Source of the DNA: Argentina anserina
Lineage: Eukaryota > Streptophyta > Magnoliopsida > Rosales > Rosaceae
Direction: 5' to 3'
NCBI RefSeq assembly: GCF_933775445.1
Contig: NC_065877.1
Span: 13,950,001 to 14,014,000 of the forward strand
Length of the DNA stretch: 64,000 nucleotides
A program made the position numbers and the translations under genes. Under the pieces are notes generated by a model. It worked only from the letters and a program-made list of their open reading frames with translations, was not told the DNA's origin and did no database searches. Position 1 is the stretch's first letter; the number at the start of each line of letters is the position of its first letter. Below, in pieces: positions 10,572 to 23,172 of the stretch.

Positions 10572-11474
10572 CATAGATGTATACATGATTGAGAAGAAAG
10601 CGATCCTTGTATGTTGTCAATTAATCGCGCGCCACAAGTGCAATGCATGCATTCATGGGCTTCTTACAGGCAGCAGCTAATGAGCACATGCATACATGAC
10701 AAACGATCCCTCGGGCTATGGGAAAACTTAATTAGCAACTGTCCTTTTCTCTTCATATCTATCCAGACACTACAGTGACCAACTTGTTCTTTGTAGCTTG
10801 CATATAAATTCTATTATCATGTAAGTGTAGGAAGATCTATATATCTTCCTGAACTAGCTAAATGGCCAATAAAAGTGGAAGCATCCAAGAGGTGATCGAT
10901 AGCATACATAGATTAGGTCTAAGGAACTATCATCTACTTGGGAATTAGCTGATCTTCAATGACAGTAGCTACATACTGTGTATCTCGTCTTCTTTCTGCA
11001 TGAGAGAAAGTGTCTCCGAAATTGTCCAACGTACCAGCGGATCGGTTGGTTTACTTATCATCGCAAGCTGCTTATGATCAATTTTAAGGTGGTTACTTTG
11101 CTACTTTGCTGCACTTTTTTATTTGCTACACTGTTAAAGCTTCTTCAATTCTGTGGCAAAGTGCTACAGTTTTTGGTGCAAATATTTCTTTTGGCTAGGC
11201 TTTTCATCTATACTCAGCTAGTGCTTCTTATCATAGAAAGTCACATATCATGTGCTGCTATATACGTATATCACTTTCCTGCATGTCTGAGTTCTCTAAA
11301 ATGACAACTATATATCTTTCCTTTCTTTTTTGTTGAAAATCAACTATATATCTTTAACACCTGCGAACGGCAGCTGTTGTTTGGGCTCAAAATCTTCTTG
11401 AATCTCTATTAATGCGTTTCTTGTGGTTCTGGACGTGTAGGATCAAACGCCAGTTGATCTTGAAATTTGAGTAT
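10572..11474. promoter_or_regulatory. Upstream region of the MTP-like gene
   Basis: No supported gene. The DNA between the CACTA end and the MTP start must include that gene's promoter and 5' UTR. In-frame codons upstream of the chosen ATG extend to 11412, so an alternative start 21 codons earlier is possible. The CACTA terminus lies only about 0.9 kb from the start codon. Confidence 0.4.
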
Positions 11475-13580
11475 ATGGAAGGAGGTTTGAAAACAAAACT
11501 GTTGTCAAGTGAAGGTGAAAAAAATGAGTTACTACTGCAAGACCGGAACTCAGTTACTGCTCTAAGATTTGATTTCCTGTCTAAATTACCTGACAAAGTT
11601 CGGTCTGGTTTCGATCCTGAGGCCCCTTTTCATCTAAACCTCAGTAAAACTACTGGCTTGATAGAAGGTAACAAATTTAACTAATGCAATTATCAATGAA
11701 TTTATTCACTCATATATATGTATATATATATATATATATAGATAACTCTTGGTTCCTTTTTTTTTGTATCAGGGGAGAGAGAATACTATGAGAAACAGTT
11801 TGCCACCTTAAGGTCTTTTGAGGAAGTTGACTCTCTAGAATCACCGGATGCGATTGATGAAGAGAAAGATAGAAAAGAACAAGCTCAGCATGAGAGAGCA
11901 ATGAAAATATCTAATTGGGCAAATACCCTTCTGCTTGCTTTAAAGGTTACATTAACGAGCAAGAATCTGAAGCTTACTTCTTCTCATATTATACGTACAT
12001 ATCTGCTTATAGGAACTGTTAAGCCAAAAAAAGTCCATGATAATCAAATTCTACCAAAATAATCGACTGGTCACTGTAAAGTGTAAACCATTCTTTCCTG
12101 TGTTTGAATGCACTTGTAATTGTTTGTACTGCAATAAATGCAGATATATGCTACACTGAAGAGTGGATCCTTAGCTATTGCAGCTTCAACTCTGGATTCT
12201 TTGTTAGACCTTATGGCTGGTGGTATACTTTGGTTCACACACTTGTCTATGAAAAACATAAACATCTACAAGTATCCTATTGGGAAGTTGAGAGTGCAAC
12301 CGGTAGGCATTGTCATATTCGCAGCTGTCATGGCCACTCTAGGTATATAATTGTGTGCTCAGTCCTTGTTTGATATTAGTTCAGGCAGTAGATAGACCGA
12401 TTATGTAGCGGATTTGGATAATGTAAATGTTTCATGGGAATCATGCCATTGCAGGCTTTCAAGTTCTTGTCCAAGCCATAAAACAACTTATCGAAGACAC
12501 ACCTTCCGAAAAGATGACTTCAGAAAAGTTGATCTGGTTGTATACAATCATGCTGACAGCTACTGCCGTCAAACTTGTTCTTTGGTGGTACTGTAGAAGC
12601 TCAGGAAACACAATTGTCCGCGCCTATGCAAAGGTTTATCATTGCTACATGAATTTTATACACTTTGCTAACTCCACATGCCATCTCTCCTGTTCTTAAT
12701 TGTTTTTCCTCAATGCTTTGATATATCAACTCATTACTCTTTCTCATATTGATTTCCAGGATCACTATTTTGATGTGGTCACCAATGTGGTTGGCTTGGT
12801 TGCTGCTGTTCTTGGAGATGAATTCTATTGGTGGATAGATCCAGTTGGGGCTATCATCCTCGCACTTTATACAATTTCTAATTGGTCTGGGACTGTCCTA
12901 GAAAATGCAGGTCTCTATCTCGCTCTTATCACACACACACACACGGCTCTATTTTGCAGGAACTTAGCGTCGCAACTACTGTGCAGTTGGGAACACTAAT
13001 GTGACAGTACTTTTGATTGTTTTCCTACATGTAGTCTCTTTGATTGGACAATCAGCTCCTCCTGAAGTGTTGCAGAAACTCACATATCTGATCATAAGGT
13101 ACCACAATTTAATCAGACGTGTCGATACAGTCAGAGCCTACACCTTCGGGGTCCTCTATTTCGTTGAGGTAGAATGCTCAAGTTTTTAGTTTACACTCCA
13201 CCGTTCTAATTCAATATCAGATAGTCCTTCTCTTTTCATTTGAACTCGGTGTTTCAGAAGAACTAGATTTTAGTGTTTTACAAGTTCGGTTTGTGTTGGG
13301 GTTGCCTATTTTATAGTTACAAGATAACAAGATAGCTAGAAATAAACAATCATGTCTGGAGCATGCATAACTACTAACAGAACTATTTATACAAAAGCAG
13401 GTTGACATTGAACTGCCCGAAGATTTGCCACTGAAAGAAGCACATGCAATTGGAGAATCATTGCAAATAAAGATCGAAGAGCTCCCTGAAGTCGAGCGGG
13501 CATTCGTTCATCTTGATTATGAATGTGATCACAAGCCAGAGCACTCTGTTCTAAGTAGGCTTCCCAAAAGCCATCCTTGA
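11475..13580 (+). CDS. MTP: Mn-type cation diffusion facilitator (metal tolerance protein, MTP9/10-like)
   Basis: Seven exons: 11475-11667, 11773-11945, 12144-12342, 12455-12633, 12760-12910, 13035-13168 and 13401-13580. All introns are GT-AG and the summed frame is 1209 bp, giving 402 residues, the length expected for this group. Near the N-terminus is [12 protein letters not shown], followed by [10 protein letters not shown] and [16 protein letters not shown], typical of the plant Mn-CDF branch. The membrane part shows DSLLD (residues 140-144) and DHYFD (249-253), the paired DxxxD motifs that mark Mn-transporting CDFs instead of HxxxD of Zn types. The C-terminal cytosolic domain carries HLDYECDH. 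Function by family: proton-coupled export of Mn2+ into an endomembrane compartment. MTP9 and MTP10 cannot be told apart here. An alternative upstream start at 11412 exists, but the start [10 protein letters not shown] is preferred as more family-like. Confidence 0.9.
11712..11741. repeat. (TA)n microsatellite in MTP intron 1
   Basis: An alternating TA run lies within the first intron of the MTP-like gene, shortly before the T-rich acceptor tract. Confidence 0.85.
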
Positions 13581-14766
13581 TAGTTGATTCAGAGTTTGCA
13601 ATGAAATAATACTACTCTTTTTTCTGTGAACTTGATTTGAGCAATGCTGAAGTCTTAATGATTGAGATTTGAGAGCCTTAAGGATTGTAATTTGTGAGAA
13701 TCATATGAATTAGTTTTCAGTAATCTAATAGTGGACGGGTCAAGTGTGTATATTTCAGGAGGGTTTTTTGGTTGCATTCATGTGTCTACTTCAGGAGGGA
13801 CTTCTGGTTGCGTTGCCTTATTGGTTTGTATTCAAATTCCCTGAAGGCGTGCTTGAAATTTGAAAGTATAACATCTTTCCACATCTTCAAGGGAGAGTAG
13901 TATGTCAAGGAAAAAGAATATATAACCACTTCATTGTAAAAATCATGGCAAATACAAGAGTATGAACCGTGCAAGCATCTTCAGAACAAAATTTATTCAA
14001 TTTCAGAAGAAAAAAAAAAGACAAAAACATTTTTCAATTACAAGATAGATGAAAGTTTATGCTTGGATTGTTTAAACGTTTAAACAAAACATTCACTATA
14101 ATCTCCATAAAAAAAATATAAAAAAGCTTTCACTATAATCGTATGAACTTAGTGAAAATGACACTAAACAAGTATCTTCGATTGCTTTAGACAAGCGAAT
14201 GGATGCAAATGTTTTGTGGCCTTTTTACGAAGTAAGCGAAAAGATAGTGAAGATGTCACATTTCAATAGGTAAACATGATAGAGTAAATCTTCTCTAAGG
14301 TGTACGTAAAACTCAACATAGGGAGTGAATTTCACACCATTTTACACTACATACTCATGTTCTATTTTTAAATATTGCCACTCCAGAAATGAGTGGGGTC
14401 GTGGGGTCACTCTAATTTTAATTATTAAATTACATTTATTCATCTTACATAATTACCATAAAGGAAAAAAAAATTCATTACTGTTTAAGGAATGACACTA
14501 AAAGGTTGTCCTCAAAATTATATTAGTCATTCTACCCTCTAAAAAAAAATCATGTTTATTTAGGCTTTTGATTATTAAGGGCATTTAAAGATCCAAAATA
14601 TTAATTAGGGTCTCTAGTTTGAGATTTTGATAAATAAGAGTCAGTGTAAAAACCTCTACCATTTAAAATTTAAATTATTACAAACGTGTCAGTGGTTATC
14701 ACAATACTAACCGTAATAGTAACAATTCTACTATATATATATATTCTATTTATCCTACCTGACCTC

Positions 14767-14770
<4 letters not shown>
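13581..14770. other. MTP 3' flank and intergenic DNA, no gene
   Basis: AT-rich with no supported frame. The first few hundred bases should contain the 3' UTR. A partial duplication is visible: 'tcaggagggttttttggttgc' near 13758 and 'tcaggagggacttctggttgcg' near 13792. Confidence 0.4.

Positions 14771-14802
<32 letters not shown>
14771..14802. repeat. (CT)n microsatellite, left edge of TAACT block
   Basis: Sixteen perfect CT units. The complementary (GA)n tract at 18932-19021 bounds the other side of the TAACT-repeat block. Confidence 0.95.
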
Positions 14803-14803
<1 letters not shown>

Positions 14804-15479
14804 ATCTGCCACATCTCTGTCATCACCTACAAATATCTTGACAACATAGTGGAGGAGTTTGACCACACCTTGATGACATCGCCGTTAGAGTCGTCGTCAA
14901 GGCTTCGTCAATTCCTCTTCTTCAGCAAACCATCCCAAAGACAGTGATGTCTACAAGGTTGAGTCGTAATTCGTCGATGTGCTCAACCGATCGGGTCTCC
15001 AAGCTAATCTCCTTCATATCTGATCACCTTTATAAGATATTCTAACCTTTCTCTCTCCCTCGCTCTCATTGCTTAATTAAACTTATAGTCATCTTTGTTT
15101 TAGGTCTGGTTTTACAAGAAACGAAGCTCCTGGGTCGATGCATAGTTTCTTTACCTTAAATCTGATTGTCTAGTTATGAATTTGATAGATATGATGTTAT
15201 GATTGTTGCAATTCAACCATAACTCATTTGCTACTGGCCTTATTCAATTGTTATTGCTCAATTTTAATGTAAAGAAGTAATGCATATAAGATGTTTGATA
15301 AAAGTACTCAATGAGGTTGTGGCTATATAATACCTCTATTGTTTTGGTATGTTATTAGTGTCAGTGGTGTTGTAATATGACCATAAGAGGTTATTCTCTT
15401 ATCACCTAGTTGATCATAATATTTACCTAGTTAGTTAACCTTTGTATTTTTATGAGCTTGGTTTGTATTTTGTTTATGT

Positions 15480-18390
15480 GACTGGGCATGTAATTGTCTA
15501 CATCTGGTTAAGTAACTATACATGTAACTAGTCATGCAATCAAGTAATTGTTTATCTAACTAGTCGTGCAGTCTATAACAACTGTGTAACTATGGAGGTA
15601 ACTGGTCAAGTAACTGACTATTTGTAGTTGTATTAATAACTTTGTTGGTATTGAATATTTGTCTTAATAACTGTATTGGTAACTATGTATATAACTATAT
15701 TAGTCACTGTGTTTTTATTAAATAATTGTTAGGTAACTGTATAGATATTGCTTTTGTGTAGGTGTGATATTGGGAGATACAACAGACTGGAGAAAATGTC
15801 TACCCTATGCCCAGGGCAATCATTTCGTGGTGATGTCTTTGAAGAAAACTCTACTCTAAGTACAATGAATTTTAACAATTATCACCAGTTACATGTATAT
15901 GTTATTAGGTTCTCGATTGATCAATAATTAATCATTTAACTGACATTGTAACTATCCAACTGGTCAAGTAACTACTAATGTAACTGGACTACTCCAGCAA
16001 GTAACTTCTCATGTAACTACTTAAGTCATTGGGCACTACGCACGTACTTAGCTGGTCTTGTAAATGTATTGACATTGAATAACTATCTTCATAATTGTGT
16101 TGGCAACTTTGTTTTTTTACTGTTTGGTAAGTGTGTGAATAATTTTGTTGATGTGCAGTAAATGACTTAGTAACTGTACTTATATTAAATAACCATCACA
16201 TAAAGTGGACAACAAACGCAGCACGATGTTGTACCGCACCACGACAACGAAACATGAAGAATAAGTAACTACTAATGTAACATTCAAAGTATTTTTTGAT
16301 GAAACTGCCTCATTAATTGTATTGACATAATTAGATTGTTGATGTAGCTATCTCGGTAACTATATTGGCATTGAGTAATTGTCTTGGTAACTGTTTATGT
16401 GACAATATTGTGTTAGTAACCTTGATACTAGGTAACTTTCTCAATAACTTTATTACATTGGGTAACTCTTTTAGTAAATGTATGTATAACTATCAGGTAA
16501 ATGTGTTGGTATTAAGTAACTATCTCGATAACTAACAGTTCTCACACGTCTCCAGTACATTCGGAACATAAACAGATCCAACTACAGTCTATCCCTCTCA
16601 CATCATCAGTTTATCAGGAAAAGTTCCACCACTTTCTCTCACCTCTGGTCTCTCATATACACACATATCATGATCCACTAAGTAACTACATATTTAACTA
16701 AATTACTCAAGTAACTTCTCATGTTACTTCTCAAGTTTCTATATATGCACTATTGATGTAATTCATTTTGTAACTACACATTTATTGTTCATGTAACTGA
16801 TTTTTTGCATGGTATAACCAGTCTTTTGATTACTCAAGCATTGTAACAATCGTATGTCTTAACCATGTCACGAGGCCATGAGCAAGTAACTAGTTTATAA
16901 CATACCATGTAACTACTTAAATACTAGCTATGTAACTACCAAACTATCTAGTAAAGTAACTACTCACGTAATTGAACTATGTGCTTAAGTAACTGGTCAT
17001 GTAACTACTCAATTATTTGGTTACTACTTGTGTAATTCCTTGCGTAACTAATCAAGTAACTTGACTAGTTCATTAACTAATCATGTAACTATTCAGGTAA
17101 CATGACAAGTAACTACCGAAGTAACTAGTCATTGGTCATGTTACATATTATTTGCAGTGTGTCGTTGTACGACAACGTTACATGTCTAATCATGTTACTA
17201 GCTCATGTAATTGGTCTTGTAAATGATATTGTAATTAGTCATGTAACTACTCAAGTAACTGATCATATAGCTAACCATATATATAACTAGACATGTAACT
17301 ATATTGGTAACTGGAGCAGTAACTACCAAGCTACTGGCCATGTTGGTTATGGAAATACAACTAGAGCAGTAATTGCCATGTTGTTGTCTAAGCTATTAGG
17401 TAACTACAATGATAACTGTAGCAGCATGGTACTAAACCCATGTTGCTACAATTATCATTATAAATACTGAAATTGACCAAAATACCTTGATATGAAATGA
17501 AACAAGCCACAATATTAAATTGAAGAATGGAGTTACCGAAATTGTGAACAACTATGTAAGACAAAATAGGTTTGTGTCTCTAATTTGAACTTTAGTAAAA
17601 GAATCCAAACTAACCATATAACTAGTTAATTACTAGCTAGGTAACCACCCAAATATGTGGTCAAGTGACTACTCATGTAACTGATAATTTGTAGTGTGTC
17701 ACTCAATACCAATATTTGTTTTACCATGTCACTAGCACATGTAACCTTCATGTAACTATCGTTGTTTGATTGTCTATTCACTACGATAATACCAGTCGTT
17801 GATTTGGAGACAAGAGAAGTTAGAGTTATAATCTCGAATCGAAGCCTTTTTGGTAGTTTAATTAGTTACATGATTAGTTACTTAAATAGTTACATGAGCA
17901 AATACTGATAATATTGAGTAACTATATTGATATTGTGTAACTGTCTAGGCAATTATATTGGTAACTGTCTTTGGTAAATATATTAGTAACTATATTGAAA
18001 TTGAGTAACTCTGTTGGAATTGAATAACCGTTTTGGTAACTATATTAGTAACTCTATTGGAATTGCGTAACTCTCTTGGTAACTTATTAGTAACTTTGTT
18101 GGAATTGAGTAACCGTCTTGATAACTATGGTGGTAACTATTTTGGTAACTATATTAGTAACTATATCATGAAATTGAGTAATTATTAGTAACTCTATTGG
18201 AATTGAGTAACTGTCTTGGTAACTATATTAGTAAGTCTATTGGAATTGTGTCTCTGTCTTGTAACTATATTAGTAACTTTGTTAGAATTGAGTAATTGTC
18301 TTAGTAACTATAATGGTAACTACCATATAACTGTGTTAGTAACTATCAAATATATATGTTGCTATTAATAACTGTGTCGATGACTAATAG
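15480..18390. repeat. Degenerate TAACT minisatellite array, 12-bp and 43-bp periods
   Basis: The pentamer TAACT, usually as GTAACT, recurs roughly every 12-20 bp for almost 3 kb. In clean stretches (17060-17115) the spacing is exactly 12 bp. Near the right end (17995-18330) a higher-order unit appears: TAACTCTATTGGAATTGAG (19 bp) followed by two 12-bp units, 43 bp in total, repeated about six times with substitutions. On the minus strand the repeat reads AGTTAC. No long frame survives. The array is interrupted near 16200-16260 and 16545-16680 by non-repeat sequence. Confidence 0.85.
16545..16680. repeat. First copy of a duplicated segment within the TAACT block
   Basis: Compared with 18395-18525: both hold words such as 'ccctctcacatcatca', then 'aggaaaagttccaccac' or 'aagaaaagtttcaccac', then 'tctggtct'. 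The two segments align end to end with many substitutions. They show that the array plus flank was duplicated or amplified as a larger unit. Confidence 0.7.
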
Positions 18391-18529
18391 TTATCATAAT
18401 TTGTGGCACCATTTGGAACAAATTTAATTAAGCAACACTTCATCCCTCACATCATCAACTCATCAAGAAAAGTTTCACCACCTCCCCTCAAATCTGGTCT
18501 TTCAAATGTGCCTCAATCATGGTCGAGCA

Positions 18530-18626
18530 CATTTATAAATTCCTTCTCGCGCATTTCATCGAACACCTTCCGTGCATCTTCTATAAATCCCTATTTTGTA
18601 TATATGCTGACCAACTTGACATCCAC
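18530..18626 (-). pseudogene. PPR-like gene fragment captured in the TAACT block
   Basis: The minus strand reads about 30 residues: VDVKLVSIYTK, a stop, then GFIEDARKVFDEMREKEF. This matches the common pentatricopeptide (PPR) motif of plant organelle RNA-binding proteins (…YxKCGxIxDARKVFDEMxEKD…), with a stop in place of the usual Cys position. Too short to be a gene. It looks like a captured or decayed fragment next to the array. Confidence 0.6.
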
Positions 18627-18928
18627 GAAGGGATTTCCTTCAATTCATTAATCATGTTAATACTTCAATGGAGCATTGAGCCTATTCACATCCTTATGGA
18701 CGATTAATCTTCTGACTTGACTCAGAAGTCCTTGACAAACATGAACCCAGTTTGGTTCTCCTCCTCTACCGCAACGTCGATGTCGTTTTAATACAAGAGG
18801 ATGGCAATGTTGTTCTTCTTCTTCTTGGCTTCAGATTTTCAAGGGTTTGTCCCCCTGTATCTCACTTTTGTTCGTTGCTCGGACAATGAGAATTGGAAGA
18901 GGGAGAAAATCAGAAACAAAAGGATTGG

Positions 18929-18931
<3 letters not shown>

Positions 18932-18982
<51 letters not shown>

Positions 18983-19021
18983 GGAGAGAGAAAGAGAGAG
19001 AGGGAGTGTGTGTGTGTGTGT
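18932..19021. repeat. (GA)n/(GT)n compound microsatellite, right edge of TAACT block
   Basis: A nearly pure GA run with a few A and G interruptions, ending in a GT run. Reading frames of Arg-Glu repeats through it are artefacts of the microsatellite. Confidence 0.95.
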
Positions 19022-19321
19022 AGTTTAACAAGCGGGGGTATAAAAGTCATGGAAAAAAAACAACCCCATTTTATCATTCATTCAAAACCAATAGACTATT
19101 TTTTATCAAGTGCACTATGGTATAAAGACACATTTATTTTTTTTTATTTCCAATTCCAAGACATTTCTTATGTGGGGCTCGAAGGCAAACCCAGCAGAGG
19201 AAAACCTCCCCAATGCTCCATGGTGGTACACCATTGCATACCGAAGCGGATGGGCCAGTCTAGAAACCCGGCACCAGGGTGTCCTCACGACCGAACGTAA
19301 TTCCTCAGGCATGAGACTAAT
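19022..19321. other. Flank of the solo LTR, no gene
   Basis: No supported coding frame. The sequence at 19180-19321 continues directly at 22311 after removal of the solo LTR, giving 'gagactaatccctgacgagg' across the join. It is therefore the pre-insertion site. Confidence 0.5.
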
Positions 19322-22315
19322 TGTAACGACCCTAAAATTTCGAGCTTAAAAACTCAAAATTCTAAAGTAGTTAAACACAAAATAATCTCAATAAAATCGA
19401 AATCATTAAAGTGTCACAGCGGATCAATTCCGAGTTCTCAAAACAACTCAGACAAACCAATTATTACAACCCAAATTTATAATCCATACATAAAATGGAA
19501 ATGTAATAATCCTCACAAATCACTCACAAGTCTCACAAATAAAATCACACCAACTCTCACACACAAATCCACGCTAGAACCTCACCACAAGTAGGATACG
19601 AACGACTTCGAGCCTCCGTAGTCGTCGCTCAACCTCCACTAATCAGCACCTGCGAAATTATCCCCTACACCATCGAATTGGTGCACCGGGATTGTAACAC
19701 AAACCCGGTAAGCTTATAGCTCGTATGAGTAAAATCAAAATATAATTCGCATATCAAAATATATGAAAAATCACAAATCAACAAATATAAATGCCCTCAT
19801 GAGTCAATGGACAGCCCATCTGGTTGTCCCAAGAGAATATGAAATGAAACGCTCATGAGAAAATTTAAGTAACCATTCTGGTTACCCAAATGCATTTATA
19901 CTACGGGTACCAAGAACGCTGGTACACATCTGTTACCCCTCTCGTAATACACCGCTGATATTGGATAGCCACCCGCTACCCAACATCCAAAATAAACTGA
20001 GTACTCATGAGCAGATAACCACCCGTTACCTCACATGCAGTACTAAGGCAGACATACTAGAGCTCTAACTGTATCGTAACTTTCGCCCGGCCAAAGGCTA
20101 GGTTCCGACTTGCCAAACACGTACAATAATCTCACATCATATTGTACCAAATCACGTCCGAAGACAAATCAACATTTTAACAATCTCAATGTTAAAATCA
20201 CGTACAATAATCTCACATCATATTGTACCAAAAATCATGTCCGAAGACAAATCAACATTTTAACAATCTCAATGTTAAAATCACGTACAATAATCTCACA
20301 TCATATTGTACAAATCAAAATCACATGCTCGATATTTAAATCTCGTCATCGAAATGACATAAATCACGATAAAATCATAACAGTATATTATATAGCAAAC
20401 TATATATATATATGTACATATTTACCATTTATACAATATATATATAATCCATTATATCATATACATGTCATATTTCATAAACACGTCCGAAGACAAAAAC
20501 TCGTCCGAAGACAAAACATTTTAACAAACTCATGTTAAAATCACGTACAATAATCACACCTCATATTGTACAAAAATCAAATCACATGCTCAATATTTAA
20601 TTCTCGTCATTCGAAATGACCAATTCCAATGAATTCATAACAGTATATAATATAGCAAACTATATATATATGTACTTATTACCATTTATACGATATATAT
20701 GTAATCCACTATATTGTATACGTGTCGTAATTCAATCTTAAAAACTCTTGCAAAATCTTGAATCACCGCAAGGGTAGATTCGTAAATAAGTGAGATTTTT
20801 ACTCACCTTATTGACTTGAGCGTAATTCCACAATTTCCGAAGATAATTCTTTTCCTCGATTTAACGATCACCTTGAAAAGATAAGAAAAAAATTTAGATT
20901 CGTTTCGTAAACCTTTAAATGCCGAAACAGTAATAATCGGATACTGATCAGCAATTTTCGGTTTTACGAAGTTACTGTTCACTGTTACTATTCACGGTTA
21001 CTGTACAAATATACCATTAATACGTATTTCTGTACGTATAAATATTATATACATATTCTGTACGTATAAATATTATATACGTATTTTTGTACGTATACAT
21101 ACTGTTTAAATGTAAATACAATCTCAGTAAATAAAATTTACTAAGTTACCATTTACAATTTACCTTTTTACAATTACTGAAAGTAAATTATATTTACATT
21201 CACCGTAGGTAAAATTTAATTACATTTACCGTATGTAAATAAAATTTACATTTACATTTAAGTAAATTACCAAAATACCCTTCTCGGAATCACTGTTCAC
21301 GCGCCGCCACCCGTGGCGGCGCGTGGAATACACGCGCCGAGGCTAACCACGGCGCGTATCACGCCACCGCCGCCTCCAAACTTCTTATCTCTTCCTCCTC
21401 TACCTCCCCACGGCATCTCGCCGTGCTTAGCCCCCCTCAAGCCTCCACACGCGCCGCCTAAGGCAGCGGTATCCCCAAAACTCCTCCGATTCTCACTCCA
21501 TAATCATTCTAAACTATCCCAAATTCAACATCAAACACTCACAACCAATAAACACATCCATTAATACCTTGATCGAAGCTAGAACCTCCGATTTGGTCTC
21601 GGAAAGGCTTGGATCGTTGATGGTCTCCAAGTTGAAGGCAGAGAGTACCAAGGCGAGGATCGGCGTAGAGAAGCCCTCCTCCGTGCTCGTGCTTCGTCGG
21701 AGATGCGCCTAGGATGGGGACGTTCTTTCTGCCGAATCCAAGGGTAGCTGGTGGAGCTCCGGCGCGGTGTGGAACGGCGTGTCGAGCTCGGGGTCGGTAG
21801 TGGAGGGTCGCGTGATGCTTCCTAGGCAGGCGGTGGGCGACACGGTCGGCTGACGGAGGAGATCGCCGATGCAAGCTTTTTCGGAGGGGGAGAGGTCGAG
21901 CTCGGGGAGAGAGAAGGAGAAGGGAGGCGGGTCGAAAGGAGAGAGGGAGGGTTTCTGATTATGGAAACCCTAATCCCATAAATATCTATTTATACTAGTT
22001 TCCAAATCGGAAACTAACTTCCGACGTTAATAACTTTTACGTACGTCGTCCGATTAGAACGCGTCACATATCCACGAACTCGTATCGACGAGCTCTACAA
22101 CTTTTGTGAAGGAAGTTTTCGAAACCGATCGACGGAATAAAAGTCGATATAATCGTTCGGTAACGTAACGTTTTCTTATTAAACGTTCTCGGAACGTTTC
22201 CATTTCCGTTTCGTAAAGTTTGCAAACAAACAATTTCATTTTAATTGAATTTCATAACTTATAGAATTCAATTCAATTCAAATGTGGTTCTAAAAATCTA
22301 GGGTTATTACACTAA
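19317..22315 (-). mobile_element. Solo LTR with 5-bp target duplication, 2989 bp
   Basis: Boundaries 19322-22310: the plus strand starts TGTAACGACCC and ends GGGTTATTACA, which are inverted to each other in 9 of 11 bases. CTAAT occurs immediately before (19317-19321) and immediately after (22311-22315), a perfect 5-bp target duplication. No gag-pol lies inside, so this is a solo LTR left by LTR-LTR recombination. A TATA-like box in minus orientation (AGTATAAATA, about 21999-21990) suggests the LTR reads on the minus strand. Large LTRs with such ends occur in plant chromoviruses (Tekay/Del type); the assignment is tentative. The same family appears truncated at 46041 and, more divergent and inverted, at 53649-55981. 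Confidence 0.88.
20118..20735. repeat. Nested tandem repeats inside the solo LTR
   Basis: An 84-86 bp unit beginning CACGTACAATAATCTCACAT occurs at about 20118, 20203 and (partial) 20281. A larger unit covering 20320-20480 recurs at about 20572-20730 ('cacatgctcgatatttaaatctcgtc' against 'cacatgctcaatatttaattctcgtc'). The related LTR at 46041 has only a single copy of this part, so the amplification is specific to this lineage or copy. Confidence 0.85.
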
Positions 22316-23172
22316 TCCCTGACGAGGCCCATGTGAAATGGTTCCAACCCGGTAATCCAGAAACTGGATGCCCTAATTTCTTCTTTTTATTTTTTGTAGA
22401 ATTAGGATTCCTTATAATTACCTTAAAAATACATTGTAATCCTCTATATATAAAAAAAAAGAGGTTTTTCTCAATGAACTGACTTAACCTTTAAACGTAG
22501 TTCCGAAATCTCATATGCATCTTCACTAAGGTGCTTATAAATTTATGGAATAAGAATATAAAAGTATGAGAAATAGAATCATAAACTTGTTGGTAAGTAA
22601 AAGATGTAGCTCCATTCTTAAATTCTTTTAGAATTTCAGGTCTCCATGTTTTAAACTTATTGGCTATGCTTGAGATTCTTCTCATAGTTAGAAATTAGTG
22701 TGGGATAAGTTTGAAACAAGGAGGCCGGAATTTTAAATAAATTCAAGAAAGAGATTAAAGCTCTCAATTACAAACAAGTTTAAGATTTTGATTCCAATAC
22801 TTATAAACCGTTATCTCACATGATTTTCGATGATGTACGCCATTGGAATTATTTACTGTGGAAAAATGTCCGAAGAAATTGTGATTTTTTTTTGGTACAG
22901 GAAGAAAGTGTGATTTTTCTTATGCCTTGGTTGCTCTTACCAAATAAAGAAGTCGAAATATAAATATCATATCTTTAATAAAAAAAATTATATATATAAA
23001 TATCATTTTATATAACGATTATCTCAAATCCAATTAACTTGCCAAGTTGACAGTAGCAAGTTCTGGAAGTCAAGTAGAGAAGAGCCCAGGTTTTAGACTT
23101 CTGGAATTACAGCGACGGGCGGCTGGAATTAGGGCTTTACGGTGATACCCTTTCTTCGCCGTCGAGCTTAGA
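22316..23172. other. Intergenic DNA and probable 5' UTR exon of the next gene
   Basis: No coding frame to about 23050. Around 23085-23172 the sequence has the look of a leader exon and ends at a GTAAGT donor (23172/23173), with a matching acceptor before 23551. This would place a 5' UTR intron at 23173-23550. Confidence 0.4.

Noticed and set aside
10978..11304. Hydrophobic 108-codon frame upstream of the MTP-like gene
   Set aside because: Composition is explained by T-rich DNA, no family resemblance is seen, and it does not join the MTP exons in frame by any clear splice pair.
18801..19300. Open frames made of Arg-Glu repeats and Ser-Leu repeats
   Set aside because: They are translations of the (GA)n/(GT)n microsatellite in different frames, with no flanking domain.
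21313..21874. Proline/arginine-rich frames on both strands
   Set aside because: They lie in the GC-rich patch within the solo LTR and look like composition effects.
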